Shown piece after piece: positions 1-10,227 of a stretch of DNA of 64,000 bases. The notes beneath the pieces were generated by a model. It saw only the letters and a list, made by a program, of their open reading frames with translations, ran no database searches and had not been told where the DNA came from. Both the position numbers and the translations under genes were made by a program. Each line of letters opens with the position of its first letter. Within the stretch, counting starts at the first letter, position 1. The stretch comes from Bordetella sp. LUAb4 (GTDB lineage: Bacteria > Pseudomonadota > Gammaproteobacteria > Burkholderiales > Burkholderiaceae_B): positions 682,001 through 746,000 of the forward strand of contig NZ_JAHPZX010000003.1 in NCBI RefSeq assembly GCF_021325795.1, written 5' to 3'.

Positions 1-332
1 ACGGGCGAGCCCGACACGCCGCCGAACAGCGTGCAAGCCACGACGTTGGACATGCCCAGGCCGCCGCGCACATGGCCCACCAGCGACTTGGCGAATGCCA
101 CGATGCGGTCGGCGATGCCGCCGTACAACATCAATTCGCCGGTGAAGATGAAGAAAGGTATGGCCAGGAAGGAAAAGGCGTTCATGCCGGACGTCATCTG
201 CTGGAAGGCCACCGCGATGGGCAGGTCCTCATACATGATGGCCGAGATGGATGCCAGGCCGATGGCGAAGGCCACCGGCACGCCGATGACCAGGAAGCCC
301 ATGAAGGCGACGGAAAGCAGAGTCAGTGCCAT
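1..332 (-). CDS. dctM: TRAP transporter large permease DctM, cut by the left edge
   Basis: This is the N-terminal 110 codons of a DctM-type permease, the large membrane subunit that drives sodium-coupled uptake in TRAP transporters. The translation from the ATG at 332 begins MALTLLSVAFMGFLVIGVPV, a hydrophobic segment. It continues with the family-typical IPFFIFTGELM and ends in GGLGMSNVVACTLFGGVSG, a conserved DctM stretch. The start overlaps the 3' end of the DctQ gene by 10 bp, so the two are translationally coupled. Most of the gene, including the remaining membrane segments, lies outside the window. Confidence 0.9.
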   Translation of the reverse strand, partial: MALTLLSVAFMGFLVIGVPVAFAIGLASISAIMYEDLPIAVAFQQMTSGMNAFSFLAIPFFIFTGELMLYGGIADRIVAFAKSLVGHVRGGLGMSNVVACTLFGGVSGSP

Positions 333-880
333 GCGGGGACCACCTTTTGATGCCGCAGCAACGCCACGATGTGTTCAAGGGAGAAGATGGCGATCAGGCC
401 GCCCGACAGCATGGACGGCACATACTTCCAACCTTCCGAAATGCCCAGGTTGGGCATCGTGTAGTCGAGCACGGCGTCGGCCAGGACGCCGCAATACCAG
501 GCCATGAGCAGGCCGAACAGCAACACCAGGATGTGGATGAGAATTTGCAGGCGGCGTTTGTTGGCGGGCGAAAGGGCGTCGATCAGCGATTCGAAGCCGA
601 TGTGGCCGGCGTCGCGCACGCCGACGGCCGCGCCCAGCATGGTGACGTAGAGCACCAGCAGCATGGCGATGCTTTCCGCCCAGGTGGGCGTGCTGTTGAG
701 GACGTGACGGCCGAAGATCTGTAGCGCGACGGCGGCGATCAGGCACACCAGCCCGGCGACGCTCACCCACATGCAAATGCGCGCCAGCAGGGCGCAGGCA
801 CGGGAGAATAGGTCGAGCGGGCCGGCCGCGGCCTGGGCACCCACGGGGGGCGCGGCGCTTTCCTGAAGACTGGCGGGCAT
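323..880 (-). CDS. dctQ: TRAP transporter small permease DctQ
   Basis: The 185-residue product is the small, four-helix membrane subunit of a TRAP transporter. Hydrophobic segments begin near residues 37, 68, 110 and 153. The second contains the family-typical W-A-E-S motif (TPTWAESIAMLLVLYVTMLG), followed by G-I-G-type residues in VRDAGHIGFE. It lies between the binding-protein gene and dctM in the usual P-Q-M order, all read leftward. Start at the first ATG; a downstream in-frame ATG is unlikely because it would remove the first helix. Confidence 0.9.
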   Translation of the reverse strand: MPASLQESAAPPVGAQAAAGPLDLFSRACALLARICMWVSVAGLVCLIAAVALQIFGRHVLNSTPTWAESIAMLLVLYVTMLGAAVGVRDAGHIGFESLIDALSPANKRRLQILIHILVLLFGLLMAWYCGVLADAVLDYTMPNLGISEGWKYVPSMLSGGLIAIFSLEHIVALLRHQKVVPAWH

Positions 881-987
881 GATGGAACGCCTCTGGTTGG
901 GTTGGGCGGTTGGGCAAGGGCCGTGGCGCGGCCCGGAAGCAGCGCCACGGGGATGGCTTGCAGGACAGGGGCCGGTCTGGCCGCGCC

Positions 988-2007
988 CTATTGCGTGTCC
1001 TGGATGCGCTTGACCAGGTCTTTCATCTCCGGCGTGGTGACGAAGCGGTCGTAGACGGGCTTCATCGCCGCCTGGAAGGATGCCTTGTCCACCTCGACGA
1101 TCTGGGCGCCGCCCTTGACCACGATGTCGCGCGACTTGGCTTCGCGCTCATCCCACAGCTTGCGCATATAGGGCACCGAGTCGCGCGCGGCATCGCGCAG
1201 GATTTTCTGTTCGTCGGGCGACAGCTTGTCCCACTGGCGCTTGGAGAACAGCAGGATCTCCGGCGTCATGCTGTGTTCGTCCTGTGAATAGAACTTGGCC
1301 ACCTCGAAGTGATGCGCGCTTTCGTAGCTGGGGATGTTGTTTTCGGCCGCATCCACCAGACCGGTCTTCAGCGAGGTGTAGACCTCTCCCATGGACATGG
1401 GCGTGGCATTGGCACCCATGGCTTCGACCATGGCCACCGACAGGTCGGATTGCTGCACGCGTATCTTCAGTCCCTTGGCGTCGGCCAGCGTGCGCACCGG
1501 CTTGTTGCGGGTGTACATGGAACGCGAGCCGCTGTCGTACCAGGCCAGGCCGACGAAGCCGGCTTTTTCGCAGGACGTCAGCAGTTGTTCGCCGATGGGA
1601 CCGTCCAGGACGGCGTGCAGATGTTCCTTGGAACGGAAGAGAAAGGGCAGGGCCGGCACACGCGTGTTCGAACAGATATTGTGCATGGCGGCGCTGCTCA
1701 CGCGCGCCATGGTCAGCGCGCCCAGCTTGACCTGTTCGATGGTGTCGTTTTCGGAGCCCAAGGCACCGCCGGAAAAGATGCGGATGGTCAGCTTGCCATT
1801 GGACCGTTCCTTGACCTGATCGGCCATATGCTTGACCGCCATCACGGTCGGATAGTCGTCGGTGAAGATGTCCGCGGTGCGGAATTCCGCCGCATGCACG
1901 GTGCCGGGCAGGGCGGCGCCGGCGATGACGGCGGCGGCACTGGCGCTGGCCAGGAACGCGGACGCGAACAGGGCGGCGCGGGGGCGCCGGGGAACGATGT
2001 GCAACAT
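988..2007 (-). CDS. dctP: TRAP transporter substrate-binding protein DctP
   Basis: The 339-residue periplasmic binding protein starts at the ATG at 2007, which is preceded by a clear GGAGG ribosome binding site. The open frame extends further upstream, but that part is not family-like. A signal peptide covers about residues 1-39 and ends TVHA. The body has DctP motifs: the conserved Arg region in [31 protein letters not shown], and [19 protein letters not shown]. The neighbouring uronate dehydrogenase gene suggests a hexuronate ligand such as glucuronate or galacturonate. That ligand is inferred from context, not from binding residues. Confidence 0.93.
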   Translation of the reverse strand: MLHIVPRRPRAALFASAFLASASAAAVIAGAALPGTVHAAEFRTADIFTDDYPTVMAVKHMADQVKERSNGKLTIRIFSGGALGSENDTIEQVKLGALTMARVSSAAMHNICSNTRVPALPFLFRSKEHLHAVLDGPIGEQLLTSCEKAGFVGLAWYDSGSRSMYTRNKPVRTLADAKGLKIRVQQSDLSVAMVEAMGANATPMSMGEVYTSLKTGLVDAAENNIPSYESAHHFEVAKFYSQDEHSMTPEILLFSKRQWDKLSPDEQKILRDAARDSVPYMRKLWDEREAKSRDIVVKGGAQIVEVDKASFQAAMKPVYDRFVTTPEMKDLVKRIQDTQ

Positions 2008-2266
2008 GTCTACCTCCAGTCTGGCCCGCACTGACGGCGGGCTCGTGTTCATCCGCGACTGCGCTGGCGCGCTGTCGCGGATGTCTTCTCTGCAAGGTTG
2101 CCCCCTGTCGTCCCGGATGGGTACGCAGACCGCGTTGCCGCGCGGCATGGAGCTATTGTTGTGTCGTCTGTACCCAGGCGAGCCTGGGGCAAAGCCTATT
2201 GCCGTGGGTTTAGCCGTAATCCGTGCTGCTACGTTCCTGCGCTCGCCTGGTCTTCGATGCTGCCAG

Positions 2267-3112
2267 CTACTTTTTGCTGTCGCCGTCGTTGAACGGCCCT
2301 GCCTTGACGAAAGCGCCCCCCTGGTAACGCGCCACGGGATCGTCGGCCGGCAGCGGGGGCTGCGCTTCTGCCTTGGCACGGAACGGCTCGGAATTGTCCT
2401 TGGGCGCGAAACCCAGATGGGCGGCGCGCGAGTTGTCCCACCAGCTTTCCTTGTTGGCGGACGCCCCATAGACGATGGTGTGGCCGACGTGCGGCGTGAA
2501 CAAGGCCTGCGCGATCAACTGGGTGAGATCGTCGTAGCTGAGCCAGGTGACCAGCATGCGGCGGTCTTTCGCTTCCGGAAAGGACGAACCGATGCGCAGG
2601 CACACGGTTTCGATGCCATAGCGGTCGAAGTAGAAACGGGACAGGTTTTCGCCGAAGGCCTTGCTGATGCCGTAATAGCCGTCGGGCCGCACAGGTACGT
2701 CGGCGTCGATGACCTGGCCCTGGCGATAGAAGCCAATCACATGGTTCGAGCTGGCGAAGACGATGCGCTTGACGCCGTGGCGGCGCGCGGCCTCGTAGAC
2801 GTTGTAGACACCCTGGATATTGGCCGGCAGGATTTCCTCGAACGGCCGTTCCACTGAAACGCCGCCCATGTGCACGATGGCGTCGACGCCCTGGATCAAG
2901 GCGTCCACCGCTTGGGGATCCGCCAGGTCGCAAGTCACGATCTCTTCACCGGGTCCGGCAGGCTCCAGTTGGCTGATGTCCGACAGCCTGAGGGTGTCTG
3001 TATAGGGTTTGAGGCGGGTCCGCAGGACTTTGCCCAGATTGCCGCCCGCACCGGTCAGCAACAAGCGAGCGCAGTGCTGCGCGGGGGAAGAAGCTTCAGC
3101 CGTAGGAGTCAC
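2267..3112 (-). CDS. udh: NAD-dependent uronate dehydrogenase
   Basis: The 281-residue protein is a short-chain (extended SDR) enzyme closely resembling bacterial uronate dehydrogenase, which oxidises glucuronate or galacturonate to the aldarolactone with NAD. Visible are the Rossmann motif G21-A-G-G-N-L-G27, the CDLAD nucleotide-site segment, IVFASSNH, and the catalytic Y147-G-I-S-K151. The NKESWWDNS segment is also typical of Udh proteins. The start is a GTG without a strong ribosome binding site. It is the distal partner of the TRAP genes on the same strand and is divergent from a GntR regulator. Confidence 0.88.
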   Translation of the reverse strand: MTPTAEASSPAQHCARLLLTGAGGNLGKVLRTRLKPYTDTLRLSDISQLEPAGPGEEIVTCDLADPQAVDALIQGVDAIVHMGGVSVERPFEEILPANIQGVYNVYEAARRHGVKRIVFASSNHVIGFYRQGQVIDADVPVRPDGYYGISKAFGENLSRFYFDRYGIETVCLRIGSSFPEAKDRRMLVTWLSYDDLTQLIAQALFTPHVGHTIVYGASANKESWWDNSRAAHLGFAPKDNSEPFRAKAEAQPPLPADDPVARYQGGAFVKAGPFNDGDSKK

Positions 3113-3204
3113 GGAGGTTTTGTCTCGGTAGCGTTGGCTGCGGCGGTGGGGGTTTACGCCGCACGCGTATGGGTGTGCAATGGGTGGCAGTGCAAGTTCT
3201 TATA

Positions 3205-3216
3205 TGTCATCGTACA
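3205..3216. promoter_or_regulatory. Candidate GntR operator, TGT-N6-ACA
   Basis: A 12-bp interrupted palindrome, TGTCATCGTACA, lies between the divergent udh and GntR genes, where the -35 of the rightward promoter would be. FCD-type GntR proteins commonly bind short palindromes of this form in the shared intergenic region. That this site is bound by the adjacent regulator is inferred. Confidence 0.4.
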
Positions 3217-3228
3217 ACGCCAGCCCAG

Positions 3229-3234
3229 TATAAT
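3229..3234 (+). promoter_or_regulatory. Candidate -10 box for the GntR regulator gene
   Basis: A perfect TATAAT hexamer lies 48 bp upstream of the regulator start. No good -35 is visible at 16-18 bp. The palindrome at 3205-3216 occupies that position, so autoregulation by steric block is plausible. Confidence 0.45.
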
Positions 3235-3282
3235 TAGCGCTTCAAAACGCCGTCAAGCGCACCGCGACCGGGAAAATCCCTG

Positions 3283-4017
3283 ATGACCAATAACGTAGAA
3301 GCCGCCGTGCCCGCGCGTCGCCGACCCCGTAGCCTTGCCCAGGAACTGGTGGACAGCCTGTCCGCCCAGATTCGTAACGGCGAGATCGTGCCCGGCGCGA
3401 AACTGCCTACCGAATCGGAGATCATGCGCGCCTTCGGCGTCAGCCGCACGGTGGTGCGCGAAGCCTTGTCGCGCCTGCAGGCGTCGGGTCTGGTCGAGAC
3501 CCATCATGGGGTGGGGACGTATGCGCTGAAACCCAACGGGATGGGAGATTTTCGCGTGGATCCGGCGGATATCGCCACCGTGCGCGACATCGTCGTCATC
3601 CTGGAACTGCGTATCTGCCTGGAAAGCGAAGCCGCCGGCCTGGCTGCAGCGCGCCGTACGGATGAACAGCTGGCGCATATGCGCGAGGCACTTGACCAGT
3701 TCCGCGCCGCGCTGGTGCCCGGTGGTGATACCGTCACGCCCGACTTCCGCTTTCACCTGCTGGTGGCCGAGGCCACGCAGAACAAGTATTTCGCCGACCT
3801 CATGTCGCATCTGGGTGCGGCCATCATTCCGCGCACCCGGATCAATTCCGCCAAGCTGGCGGATGAAGACCGTATGGTCTACCTGGCGCGGGTGAACCTG
3901 GAACATGAGGACATCTATGAGGCGATACGCCGCCAGGATGCCGAGTCGGCCCGCGCCGCCATGCGCACGCACCTGAGCAACAGCCGCGAACGCCTGCGCC
4001 GCGCGCAGGAACGCTGA
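3283..4017 (+). CDS. FCD-domain GntR-family transcriptional regulator
   Basis: The 244-residue protein has an N-terminal GntR winged helix at about residues 14-80, with PGAKLPTESEIMRAFGVSRT and VREALSRLQASGLVETHHG. A C-terminal all-helical FCD effector domain follows, with metal-site-like histidines in FRFHLLVAEA and MRTHLSNSRERL. It is transcribed away from the udh-dctPQM genes. It most likely represses them until a uronate-derived inducer binds. The inducer is not shown by sequence. Confidence 0.9.
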   Translation: MTNNVEAAVPARRRPRSLAQELVDSLSAQIRNGEIVPGAKLPTESEIMRAFGVSRTVVREALSRLQASGLVETHHGVGTYALKPNGMGDFRVDPADIATVRDIVVILELRICLESEAAGLAAARRTDEQLAHMREALDQFRAALVPGGDTVTPDFRFHLLVAEATQNKYFADLMSHLGAAIIPRTRINSAKLADEDRMVYLARVNLEHEDIYEAIRRQDAESARAAMRTHLSNSRERLRRAQER

Positions 4018-4041
4018 CGGACGGACCGCGCCATTGCGCTT

Positions 4042-5415
4042 TTAATCCCACGCTTCCGCCGGCAGCACGCGGCCCCACGCGCTGCCGAAGCCGATGCGGC
4101 GGCGGCCGGGCGCGCGGCAATGCGCCGATAGCCGGATCTCATCGCCATCCTGCAGGAAAGTCCGCGTTTCGCCCCAGGGCAGCGTCAATGGCGACTTGCC
4201 GCCCGCGCCCAGTTCGAGCAGCGATCCCGCTTCGTCGGGCAGCGGTCCGGACAGTGTGCCGGTGCCCATCAGGTCGCCTGCCTGCAGATTGCAGCCGTTC
4301 ACGGTATGGTGCGTTACCAGCTGCGCCACGGTCCAATAGGCATCGCGGAAATTGCTGCGCGACAGGGTGGCGGGCGGGTGGCCGGCACGGCGCGAGGCTT
4401 CGGTGCTGATGTCCACCTGCAAGCGCACGTCGAAGGCGCCGGCCGCGGCATTGGTATCCGAGGCCAGATAAGGCAGCGGCGCCGGATCGCCCGCCGGCCG
4501 GCGCAGCGCTGCCCGAAAGGGCGCCAGCGCTTCCAGGGTGATGATCCACGGCGACAGGGTGCTGGCGAAGCTCTTGCCTAGAAATGGCCCCAGGGGTTGA
4601 TATTCCCAAGCCTGGATATCGCGCGCCGACCAATCGTTCAGCAGGCCCAGGCCGAACACGTGGTCTTCGGCATCGGCCAAGGCGATGCGTTGGCCTTGTG
4701 CATTGCCTTGGCCGATGTAGATCGCCATTTCCAGTTCGTAGTCCAGGCGCTGGCTGGGGCCGAAGGCCGGTGGCGCGTCTTCTTGCGGCGGCCGGGTCTG
4801 GCCGACCGGACGGCGGAAAGCGGATCCCACGCCCAGGCTCGACGCGCGTCCGTGGTAGCCGATGGGCACCCATTTGTAGTTGGGCAGCAGCGGCTGGTCG
4901 GGACGGAACTGGCGGCCGACCGCGGTGGCGTGATGCAGGGAGATATAGAAATCCGTGTAGTCGCCGATCTGCGCGGGTGGCGCGTGGCGGGCGCCTGCCA
5001 TGGGGCGCAAGGCGGCTTCCAATGCCGTGCGGATGGCTTGCCTGGCCGACGCGGACGGCGTCGCGCCGGGTTGCCCGCCGCCGTCCTCTTCCCGCAGGCC
5101 GCGGGACAAGGCCAGGCGTAGCGCGTGCCAGTGGTCCGCGCCCAATGCCATCAGGCCATTGAGCCGGCCGTCGTGCGCGGGCGTCGCGCAGGCGGCCAGC
5201 GCTTGCGCGGCCAGGCCGTCGAAGGGGCCTGATGCCGCCAATGCGCCCAGGTCGAGAATGCGGTCGCCGATCGCGACACCCACGCGCCAAGGTTCGGCAT
5301 CGTCATGGCGGAACGTGCCATAAGGCAGATTCTGCAGCGGGAAATCGCAGGCGTCGTCATTGGCGCTGGCGATCCAGCTACGGAGATTCGGGTCGTGGGT
5401 TTCGTTCAGCTGCAT
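4042..5415 (-). CDS. fahA: Fumarylacetoacetase
   Basis: The 457-residue enzyme hydrolyses fumarylacetoacetate to fumarate and acetoacetate, the last step of tyrosine/homogentisate degradation. The N-terminal domain carries FPLQNLPYGTF. The catalytic domain shows the conserved YTDFYISLHHAT metal-ligand stretch, YELEMAIYIG, LLNDWSARDIQAWEYQPLGP and NLQAGDLMGTGTLSG. The length is slightly above the usual 420-440. It lies 61 bp downstream of hmgA on the same strand, so the two probably form one transcript. Confidence 0.96.
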   Translation of the reverse strand: MQLNETHDPNLRSWIASANDDACDFPLQNLPYGTFRHDDAEPWRVGVAIGDRILDLGALAASGPFDGLAAQALAACATPAHDGRLNGLMALGADHWHALRLALSRGLREEDGGGQPGATPSASARQAIRTALEAALRPMAGARHAPPAQIGDYTDFYISLHHATAVGRQFRPDQPLLPNYKWVPIGYHGRASSLGVGSAFRRPVGQTRPPQEDAPPAFGPSQRLDYELEMAIYIGQGNAQGQRIALADAEDHVFGLGLLNDWSARDIQAWEYQPLGPFLGKSFASTLSPWIITLEALAPFRAALRRPAGDPAPLPYLASDTNAAAGAFDVRLQVDISTEASRRAGHPPATLSRSNFRDAYWTVAQLVTHHTVNGCNLQAGDLMGTGTLSGPLPDEAGSLLELGAGGKSPLTLPWGETRTFLQDGDEIRLSAHCRAPGRRRIGFGSAWGRVLPAEAWD

Positions 5416-5476
5416 GGCGTTCGCTGTCGCGGTGTGTGAAGAACTCTGTTGGAGGGGGAGCCGCGGCTGAGCCGCT

Positions 5477-6775
5477 TCACGCTTTGTCGGGCGTGAAATG
5501 CTTCCTCAGCCCCTGCCAGCAGGTGTAGTAGTCGCCCTGGCGTTGCGGCGACGCCAGGGCCTGCGCCGTGGGACGAATCACGCGCCGGGTTTCGAACATG
5601 AAGGCCATGGTGTCGCGGATGTAGTGCGCTTGCGAGGTGTCGGCCTGCGAGGCCTTTTCGAAGGTGCCGGCATCCGGGCCGTGGCCGCTCATGCAGTTGT
5701 GCAGGCTGGCGCCACCAGGCAGGAAGCCATCCGCCTTGGCGTCGTAGACGCCGTGGATCAGACCCATGAATTCGCTGGCGACGTTGCGGTGGAACCAGGG
5801 CGGGCGGAAGGTGTTCTCCATGGCCAGAACCCGAGGCGGGAAGATGGCGAAGTCCACATTGGCCGTGCCCGCGGTGTCCGAGGGCGATGTCAGCACCGTG
5901 AAGATGGACGGGTCCGGGTGATCGAAACTGATAGAACCAATGACGTTGAAGCGGCGCAAATCGTATTTGTAGGGCGCATGCGTGCCATGCCAGGCGACGA
6001 CGTCCAGGGGCGAGTGGTCGATGCGGGCTTGCCAGAAATCGCCGGCGAATTTGCCGACCAGCAGAAAGTCCCCCGCGCGGTCTTCGTACCAAGCCACCGG
6101 CGTTTCGAAGTCACGCGCGTTGGCCAGGCAATTCGACCCTATGGGTCCCAGTTCCGGCAGACGCAGCGGCGCGCCGAAATTCTCCAGCAGATAGCCGCGC
6201 GCCTGGCCATCGGGCAGGTCCACGCTGAAACGTATGCCGCGCGGAATGACGGCGATTTCCTGGGGCCCGATCTCCAGCCGGCCGAGTTCGGTCGACAGCA
6301 GCAGCCGGCCTTCCTGCGGCACCAGCAGCAGTTCGCCGTCCGCATCGTAGAAATAGCGGTCCGCCATGCCCGTGTTGGCGGCGTACAGGTGGATGCCGAC
6401 GCCACTCTGTTCGTCGGGGCCGCCATTGCCGCCCACGGTGACGACGCCATCGATGAAGTCGGTGGGCACCTGCGGCATGGGCAGCGGGCTCCAGCGCAAC
6501 TGGTTGGGCGTGGCGGGATAGGTAGCCGCGTGGCTGGTCCACAGGGGCGGCCGCGCCAGGGCCTCGAAGGGTTCGTGGCGCGCGGCCGGTTGGATGCGGT
6601 AGAGCCAGCTACGCCGGTTTTCCGCCCGCGGCGCGGTGAAAGCCGTGCCGGAAATCTGTTCAGCGTACAGGCCGTACGGACAGCGTGTCGGCGAGTTGCG
6701 GCCTTGCGGCAGGGCGCCGGGCAGCGCTTCGGTGGCAAAGCTGCTGCCGAAGCCGGTCTGATAGTGCAGGTCCAT
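5477..6775 (-). CDS. hmgA: Homogentisate 1,2-dioxygenase
   Basis: The 432-residue iron enzyme opens the ring of homogentisate to give maleylacetoacetate. The start was set at the ATG at 6775 because [20 protein letters not shown] is the family N terminus; the open frame upstream is unlike the family. The active-site region has [19 protein letters not shown], with histidine and glutamate iron ligands, followed by [15 protein letters not shown]. It is the promoter-proximal gene of the hmgA-fahA unit. No maleylacetoacetate isomerase gene is visible nearby. Confidence 0.96.
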   Translation of the reverse strand: MDLHYQTGFGSSFATEALPGALPQGRNSPTRCPYGLYAEQISGTAFTAPRAENRRSWLYRIQPAARHEPFEALARPPLWTSHAATYPATPNQLRWSPLPMPQVPTDFIDGVVTVGGNGGPDEQSGVGIHLYAANTGMADRYFYDADGELLLVPQEGRLLLSTELGRLEIGPQEIAVIPRGIRFSVDLPDGQARGYLLENFGAPLRLPELGPIGSNCLANARDFETPVAWYEDRAGDFLLVGKFAGDFWQARIDHSPLDVVAWHGTHAPYKYDLRRFNVIGSISFDHPDPSIFTVLTSPSDTAGTANVDFAIFPPRVLAMENTFRPPWFHRNVASEFMGLIHGVYDAKADGFLPGGASLHNCMSGHGPDAGTFEKASQADTSQAHYIRDTMAFMFETRRVIRPTAQALASPQRQGDYYTCWQGLRKHFTPDKA

Positions 6776-6873
6776 GATCAGTCTCGCGTGTATATGCTTG
6801 GGTCCGGCGCGGGTCGTCCCACGCGGCTGATTGTGCTTGAGCTCACCGGCTGGCGCCAGGGGGGCGTGCTTTT

Positions 6874-7701
6874 TCAAGCACGCTGGCAGCGCACGCAATA
6901 GTAGGTTGCCCGTTGCCCCTGCACGATGCGGCGGATGGGCGTGCCGCAGACCCGGCAAGGTTGATTTTCACGGTCGTAGACGGCAGCGTGGATGGCGAAG
7001 TAGCTGCCCGGCTCGCCCCCCGCGCCGACGTAGTCGCGCAAGGTGCTGCCCCCGGACGCCAGGGCATCGCCCAGGGTGGCCTGGACGGCGGCCGCCAGTT
7101 TGTCGCAGCGTGCGAGCGATAGCCGGCCCGCTGGTGCACGGGGGTGTATGCCGGCGCGGAACAGGCTTTCCGATGCGTAGATATTGCCCACCCCGACCAC
7201 CGCCTCGCCCGCCAGCAGGACCTGCTTGATGGGCGCCGATCGGCCGCGGAACTGGTCGCGCAGCCAGGCGCCGTTGAAGCGGGGGTCGAAGGGTTCGATG
7301 CCCAGTTTGGCCAGCAAAGGGTGGAATTCGACGGGGCCGTCGCCGTCGGGATGCCACAGCACCGCACCAAAGCGGCGCGGATCGTGCAGGCGCAGCACGG
7401 CGTGGTCGAACACCCATTCGACGTGGTCGTGGCGGCGCGGCTCTTCGTCCTGCGGCACGCGGCGCAGGGAACCGGACATGCCCAGATGCACGATCTGGGT
7501 GCCATGTTCAAAGCGCAGTAATAGATATTTACCCCGGCGCCCGCATTCGAGCACGGTACGGCCGGATAGCGCGGCGGGCAGGTCGGCAGGGATGGGCCAG
7601 CGCAGGCGCGGCTCGCGGACGACCAGACGGACCAGCGGCCGGCCGGTCATGACCGTGTCGATCCCCCGTCTGGTGGTCTCGACTTCAGGCAGTTCGGGCA
7701 T
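6874..7701 (-). CDS. mutM: Formamidopyrimidine-DNA glycosylase MutM
   Basis: The 275-residue base-excision repair enzyme removes 8-oxoguanine and ring-opened purines. The start is the ATG at 7701, because the mature enzyme needs Pro2 as the Schiff-base nucleophile ([13 protein letters not shown]). The open frame extends four codons further upstream. Visible residues include Glu3, Lys58 in [10 protein letters not shown], and the C-terminal zinc finger with CRVC and CVRC pairs. A perfect 8-bp hairpin spans its stop codon (6864-6883). It is divergent from the TPR gene. Confidence 0.96.
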   Translation of the reverse strand: MPELPEVETTRRGIDTVMTGRPLVRLVVREPRLRWPIPADLPAALSGRTVLECGRRGKYLLLRFEHGTQIVHLGMSGSLRRVPQDEEPRRHDHVEWVFDHAVLRLHDPRRFGAVLWHPDGDGPVEFHPLLAKLGIEPFDPRFNGAWLRDQFRGRSAPIKQVLLAGEAVVGVGNIYASESLFRAGIHPRAPAGRLSLARCDKLAAAVQATLGDALASGGSTLRDYVGAGGEPGSYFAIHAAVYDRENQPCRVCGTPIRRIVQGQRATYYCVRCQRA

Positions 7702-7809
7702 AGGGACTATCACACTGGAGGATGGGGGGCCTTTCGCTGTGAATGCTTCCCACCCAGTGTAAGATCAGCAGTTGCGTGTAGAGATTGTGCCATCAACCGG
7801 ACGGGACGC

Positions 7810-9612
7810 GTGAAGTCGTCGCTTATGCATATGAAATTCGGGTTAGCCGCGCTGACGTTAGCGTTGGCGGGATTGCAGGCCATGCCTGCCCAGGCCGCTG
7901 AGCGGCCCAAGATGCCGCCGCGCGTGTCTCAGCCGGAAACCGATGTCATCCGTTTGCGTGAAGGCCAACTGCCTTACGTCAAACTGACCTCGGATATCTT
8001 CTATCGCGTGGTGGCCGCTGAGATCGCGGCGCAGCGCGGCATGTACGGCACGGCTGCGTCGACGATGCTGGGATTGGCGCGCGATACCAGTGATCCGCGC
8101 GTGGCCCGCCGCGCGCTGGAGTTCTACCTGGCCGGCGGCAATTTGAAGGGGGCGCTGGACGCCTCGCGTGTCTGGGCCCGCCTGGCGCCCACCGATGCCG
8201 AGGCCAATTCGACCGAGCTGGCGCTGGCCGCGGCCAATGGCCAGACCAAGGGATTGGGACCCGCCCTGCGCGTGCGTATCGACGAAGCCAAGGACAAGCA
8301 GGCCGCCATTGCGCAGACCATGGCGGTGCTGGGTCGGGTCAGCGACCGCAAGCTGGCCTTGCAGATCCTCGATGAAGCCCTGAGCCCGAACACCCGCAAG
8401 CTGCCGATCGCGCATCTGGCCTTGGCCGACGTGGCGCAGGCAGCGGGCGACAACGCTCGCGCCTTGGAGGAATCGCGCGCCGCGCTGGCCCTCGATCCCA
8501 AGTCGGAAGCCGCCGCGCAGCGCGTGCTGGAATACGGCATGAAGGTCGACCCGCAGCGCGCCGCCGCCGATGCCCGCGCCTTCCTGGCGCGCCATCCCGA
8601 CGCGCGCAAGCTGCAACTGATGCTGGCCGCGCAACTGGCCGAGCACAACGACTACGATGGCGCGCTTACCGAGCTGCAGACCATGTCGCGGCGCTCGCCC
8701 GAAGATTTCGACCTGATGTTCATGCAGGGCCAGTTGGCTTACAAGGCCGGACGTCTGGATCAGGCGCGCGCTTATCTGCGCCAGTACCTGGATGTGCAGA
8801 GCCAGCGCCAGCGCGCCATCGTGCCGGGCGCATCGGACGCCACCGCGGCGGCGGCGGATGCCCGCGTGCTGCTGGCTCGCATCGACGAGGACCAGGGCCG
8901 TTACGACGAAGCCATCGCCGAGCTGGGCCGTATCGACGATCCCACCATGCGCTTCCAGTCGCGCATGCGCCAGGCCACCCTGCGCGCCAAGCAAGGCAAG
9001 ATCGACGACGCCGTGGCCATGGTCGACCGCGCGCAGCCGCAGGATGAGGAAGAGCGGGTGCTGGGCGTGTTGACGAAGGCGCAGATCCTGCGCGACGCCA
9101 ACCGCACCGACCAGGCCATCAGCCTGCTGTCTGGTGCCGACAAGGCCATGCCCGACACGGTGGAGATCAAGTACGAGCTGGCCATGCTGTACGAGCGCAA
9201 GGACCGCATCGCGGATCTCGAGCGCCTGTTGCGCCAGGTGATCGCGCTGGATCCGGATCACGCGCATGCTTACAACGCCTTGGGATACACCCTGGCGGAT
9301 CGCAATGTGCGTCTGCCCGAAGCGCTGGATCTGATCACTCAGGCGCTGGATCTGTCGCCGGACGATCCCTACATCATGGACAGCATGGGTTGGGTGAAGT
9401 ACCGCATGGGCGACAACGCCGCCGCGTTGACCTATCTGCAGCGTGCCTATGCGCAGCGGCCCGAAGCGGAAATCGCCACGCACCTGGCTGAAGTGCTGTG
9501 GGCCAGCGGCCGGCGCGACGAAGCCACGGCCATGTTCCGCAATGCGACCAGCAAGGAACCCAACAACAAGGTCCTGCGCGAGGCGATCACCCGCCTGGGG
9601 GTCAAGCTGTGA
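7810..9612 (+). CDS. Exported tetratricopeptide-repeat protein
   Basis: The protein has 600 residues if read from the GTG at 7810; ATGs at 7825 and 7831 are alternatives. An N-terminal signal sequence ends near AMPAQAAE. The rest is a solenoid of TPR-like helices, with canonical repeats in ALDPDHAHAYNALGYTLADR and LSPDDPYIMDSMGWVKYRMG. Its stop overlaps the start of lolB by one base, so the two are co-translated. A role in outer-membrane lipoprotein or envelope assembly is suggested only by this linkage. Confidence 0.88.
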   Translation: MKSSLMHMKFGLAALTLALAGLQAMPAQAAERPKMPPRVSQPETDVIRLREGQLPYVKLTSDIFYRVVAAEIAAQRGMYGTAASTMLGLARDTSDPRVARRALEFYLAGGNLKGALDASRVWARLAPTDAEANSTELALAAANGQTKGLGPALRVRIDEAKDKQAAIAQTMAVLGRVSDRKLALQILDEALSPNTRKLPIAHLALADVAQAAGDNARALEESRAALALDPKSEAAAQRVLEYGMKVDPQRAAADARAFLARHPDARKLQLMLAAQLAEHNDYDGALTELQTMSRRSPEDFDLMFMQGQLAYKAGRLDQARAYLRQYLDVQSQRQRAIVPGASDATAAAADARVLLARIDEDQGRYDEAIAELGRIDDPTMRFQSRMRQATLRAKQGKIDDAVAMVDRAQPQDEEERVLGVLTKAQILRDANRTDQAISLLSGADKAMPDTVEIKYELAMLYERKDRIADLERLLRQVIALDPDHAHAYNALGYTLADRNVRLPEALDLITQALDLSPDDPYIMDSMGWVKYRMGDNAAALTYLQRAYAQRPEAEIATHLAEVLWASGRRDEATAMFRNATSKEPNNKVLREAITRLGVKL

Positions 9613-10196
9613 TGGCTGCGGTCTGGTCGCGCTGGCGCCTCGGCGCCGTGGCGCTGCTGTGCGGTGTGCTGGCGGGCTGCGTGACGCCCAATCGCATTGC
9701 CGGTACCGGCGCGCAGAACGAGTTTTCGCGGGTGGGCCGTTTCGCGCTGACCGTCAATCAGGATGACGGCCGCCAGAACGCCGTGCAGGGCGGTTTTTCC
9801 TGGCTGGATGATGGCCGCCGCTATGTCCTGGACCTGACCACGCCCTTGGGCTCGACCCAGGCGCGCGTCGAAGGCCGTCCTGGCATGGCCACGCTGGACA
9901 AGGCCGACGGCACGCATTTACAGGCCAGCGACCCCGATGCCTTGGCGCAGGACGCGCTGGGCAGCCGCGTACCGGTATCCGGCCTGCGCGACTGGCTACG
10001 CGGACGCCTGGCGCCGCAACCGGCGGCGCAGGACATACAGCGCGACGATCAGCAACGCATCGCGGCATTCACCCAAGGCGGCTGGTCCGCGCGGCTGTCG
10101 CGCTACGACGAGCTGGGACCGCAATTGCTGGTCTTGCAGCGGCGCGAGCCTGATCGCGACATCGTGCTACGCCTGGTCGTCACGCCGGATTCCTGA
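9612..10196 (+). CDS. lolB: Outer-membrane lipoprotein receptor LolB
   Basis: The 194-residue lipoprotein accepts lipoproteins from LolA and inserts them in the outer membrane. A signal peptide ends in the lipobox LAGC, with Cys23 as the lipidated residue. The mature part begins with the LolB-like [16 protein letters not shown] and later [21 protein letters not shown]. The start codon sits inside the TGATG overlap with the preceding TPR gene. ispE follows 31 bp downstream, the usual order in these bacteria. Confidence 0.92.
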   Translation: MAAVWSRWRLGAVALLCGVLAGCVTPNRIAGTGAQNEFSRVGRFALTVNQDDGRQNAVQGGFSWLDDGRRYVLDLTTPLGSTQARVEGRPGMATLDKADGTHLQASDPDALAQDALGSRVPVSGLRDWLRGRLAPQPAAQDIQRDDQQRIAAFTQGGWSARLSRYDELGPQLLVLQRREPDRDIVLRLVVTPDS

Positions 10197-10227
10197 TGCG
10201 CATTGCCATTGCCGGCTGGGGACGTCC

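Noticed and set aside
6864-6883. Perfect 8-bp hairpin across the mutM stop, possible terminator
   Set aside because: No T run follows on either strand, so intrinsic termination is not supported; kept only as a remark under mutM.
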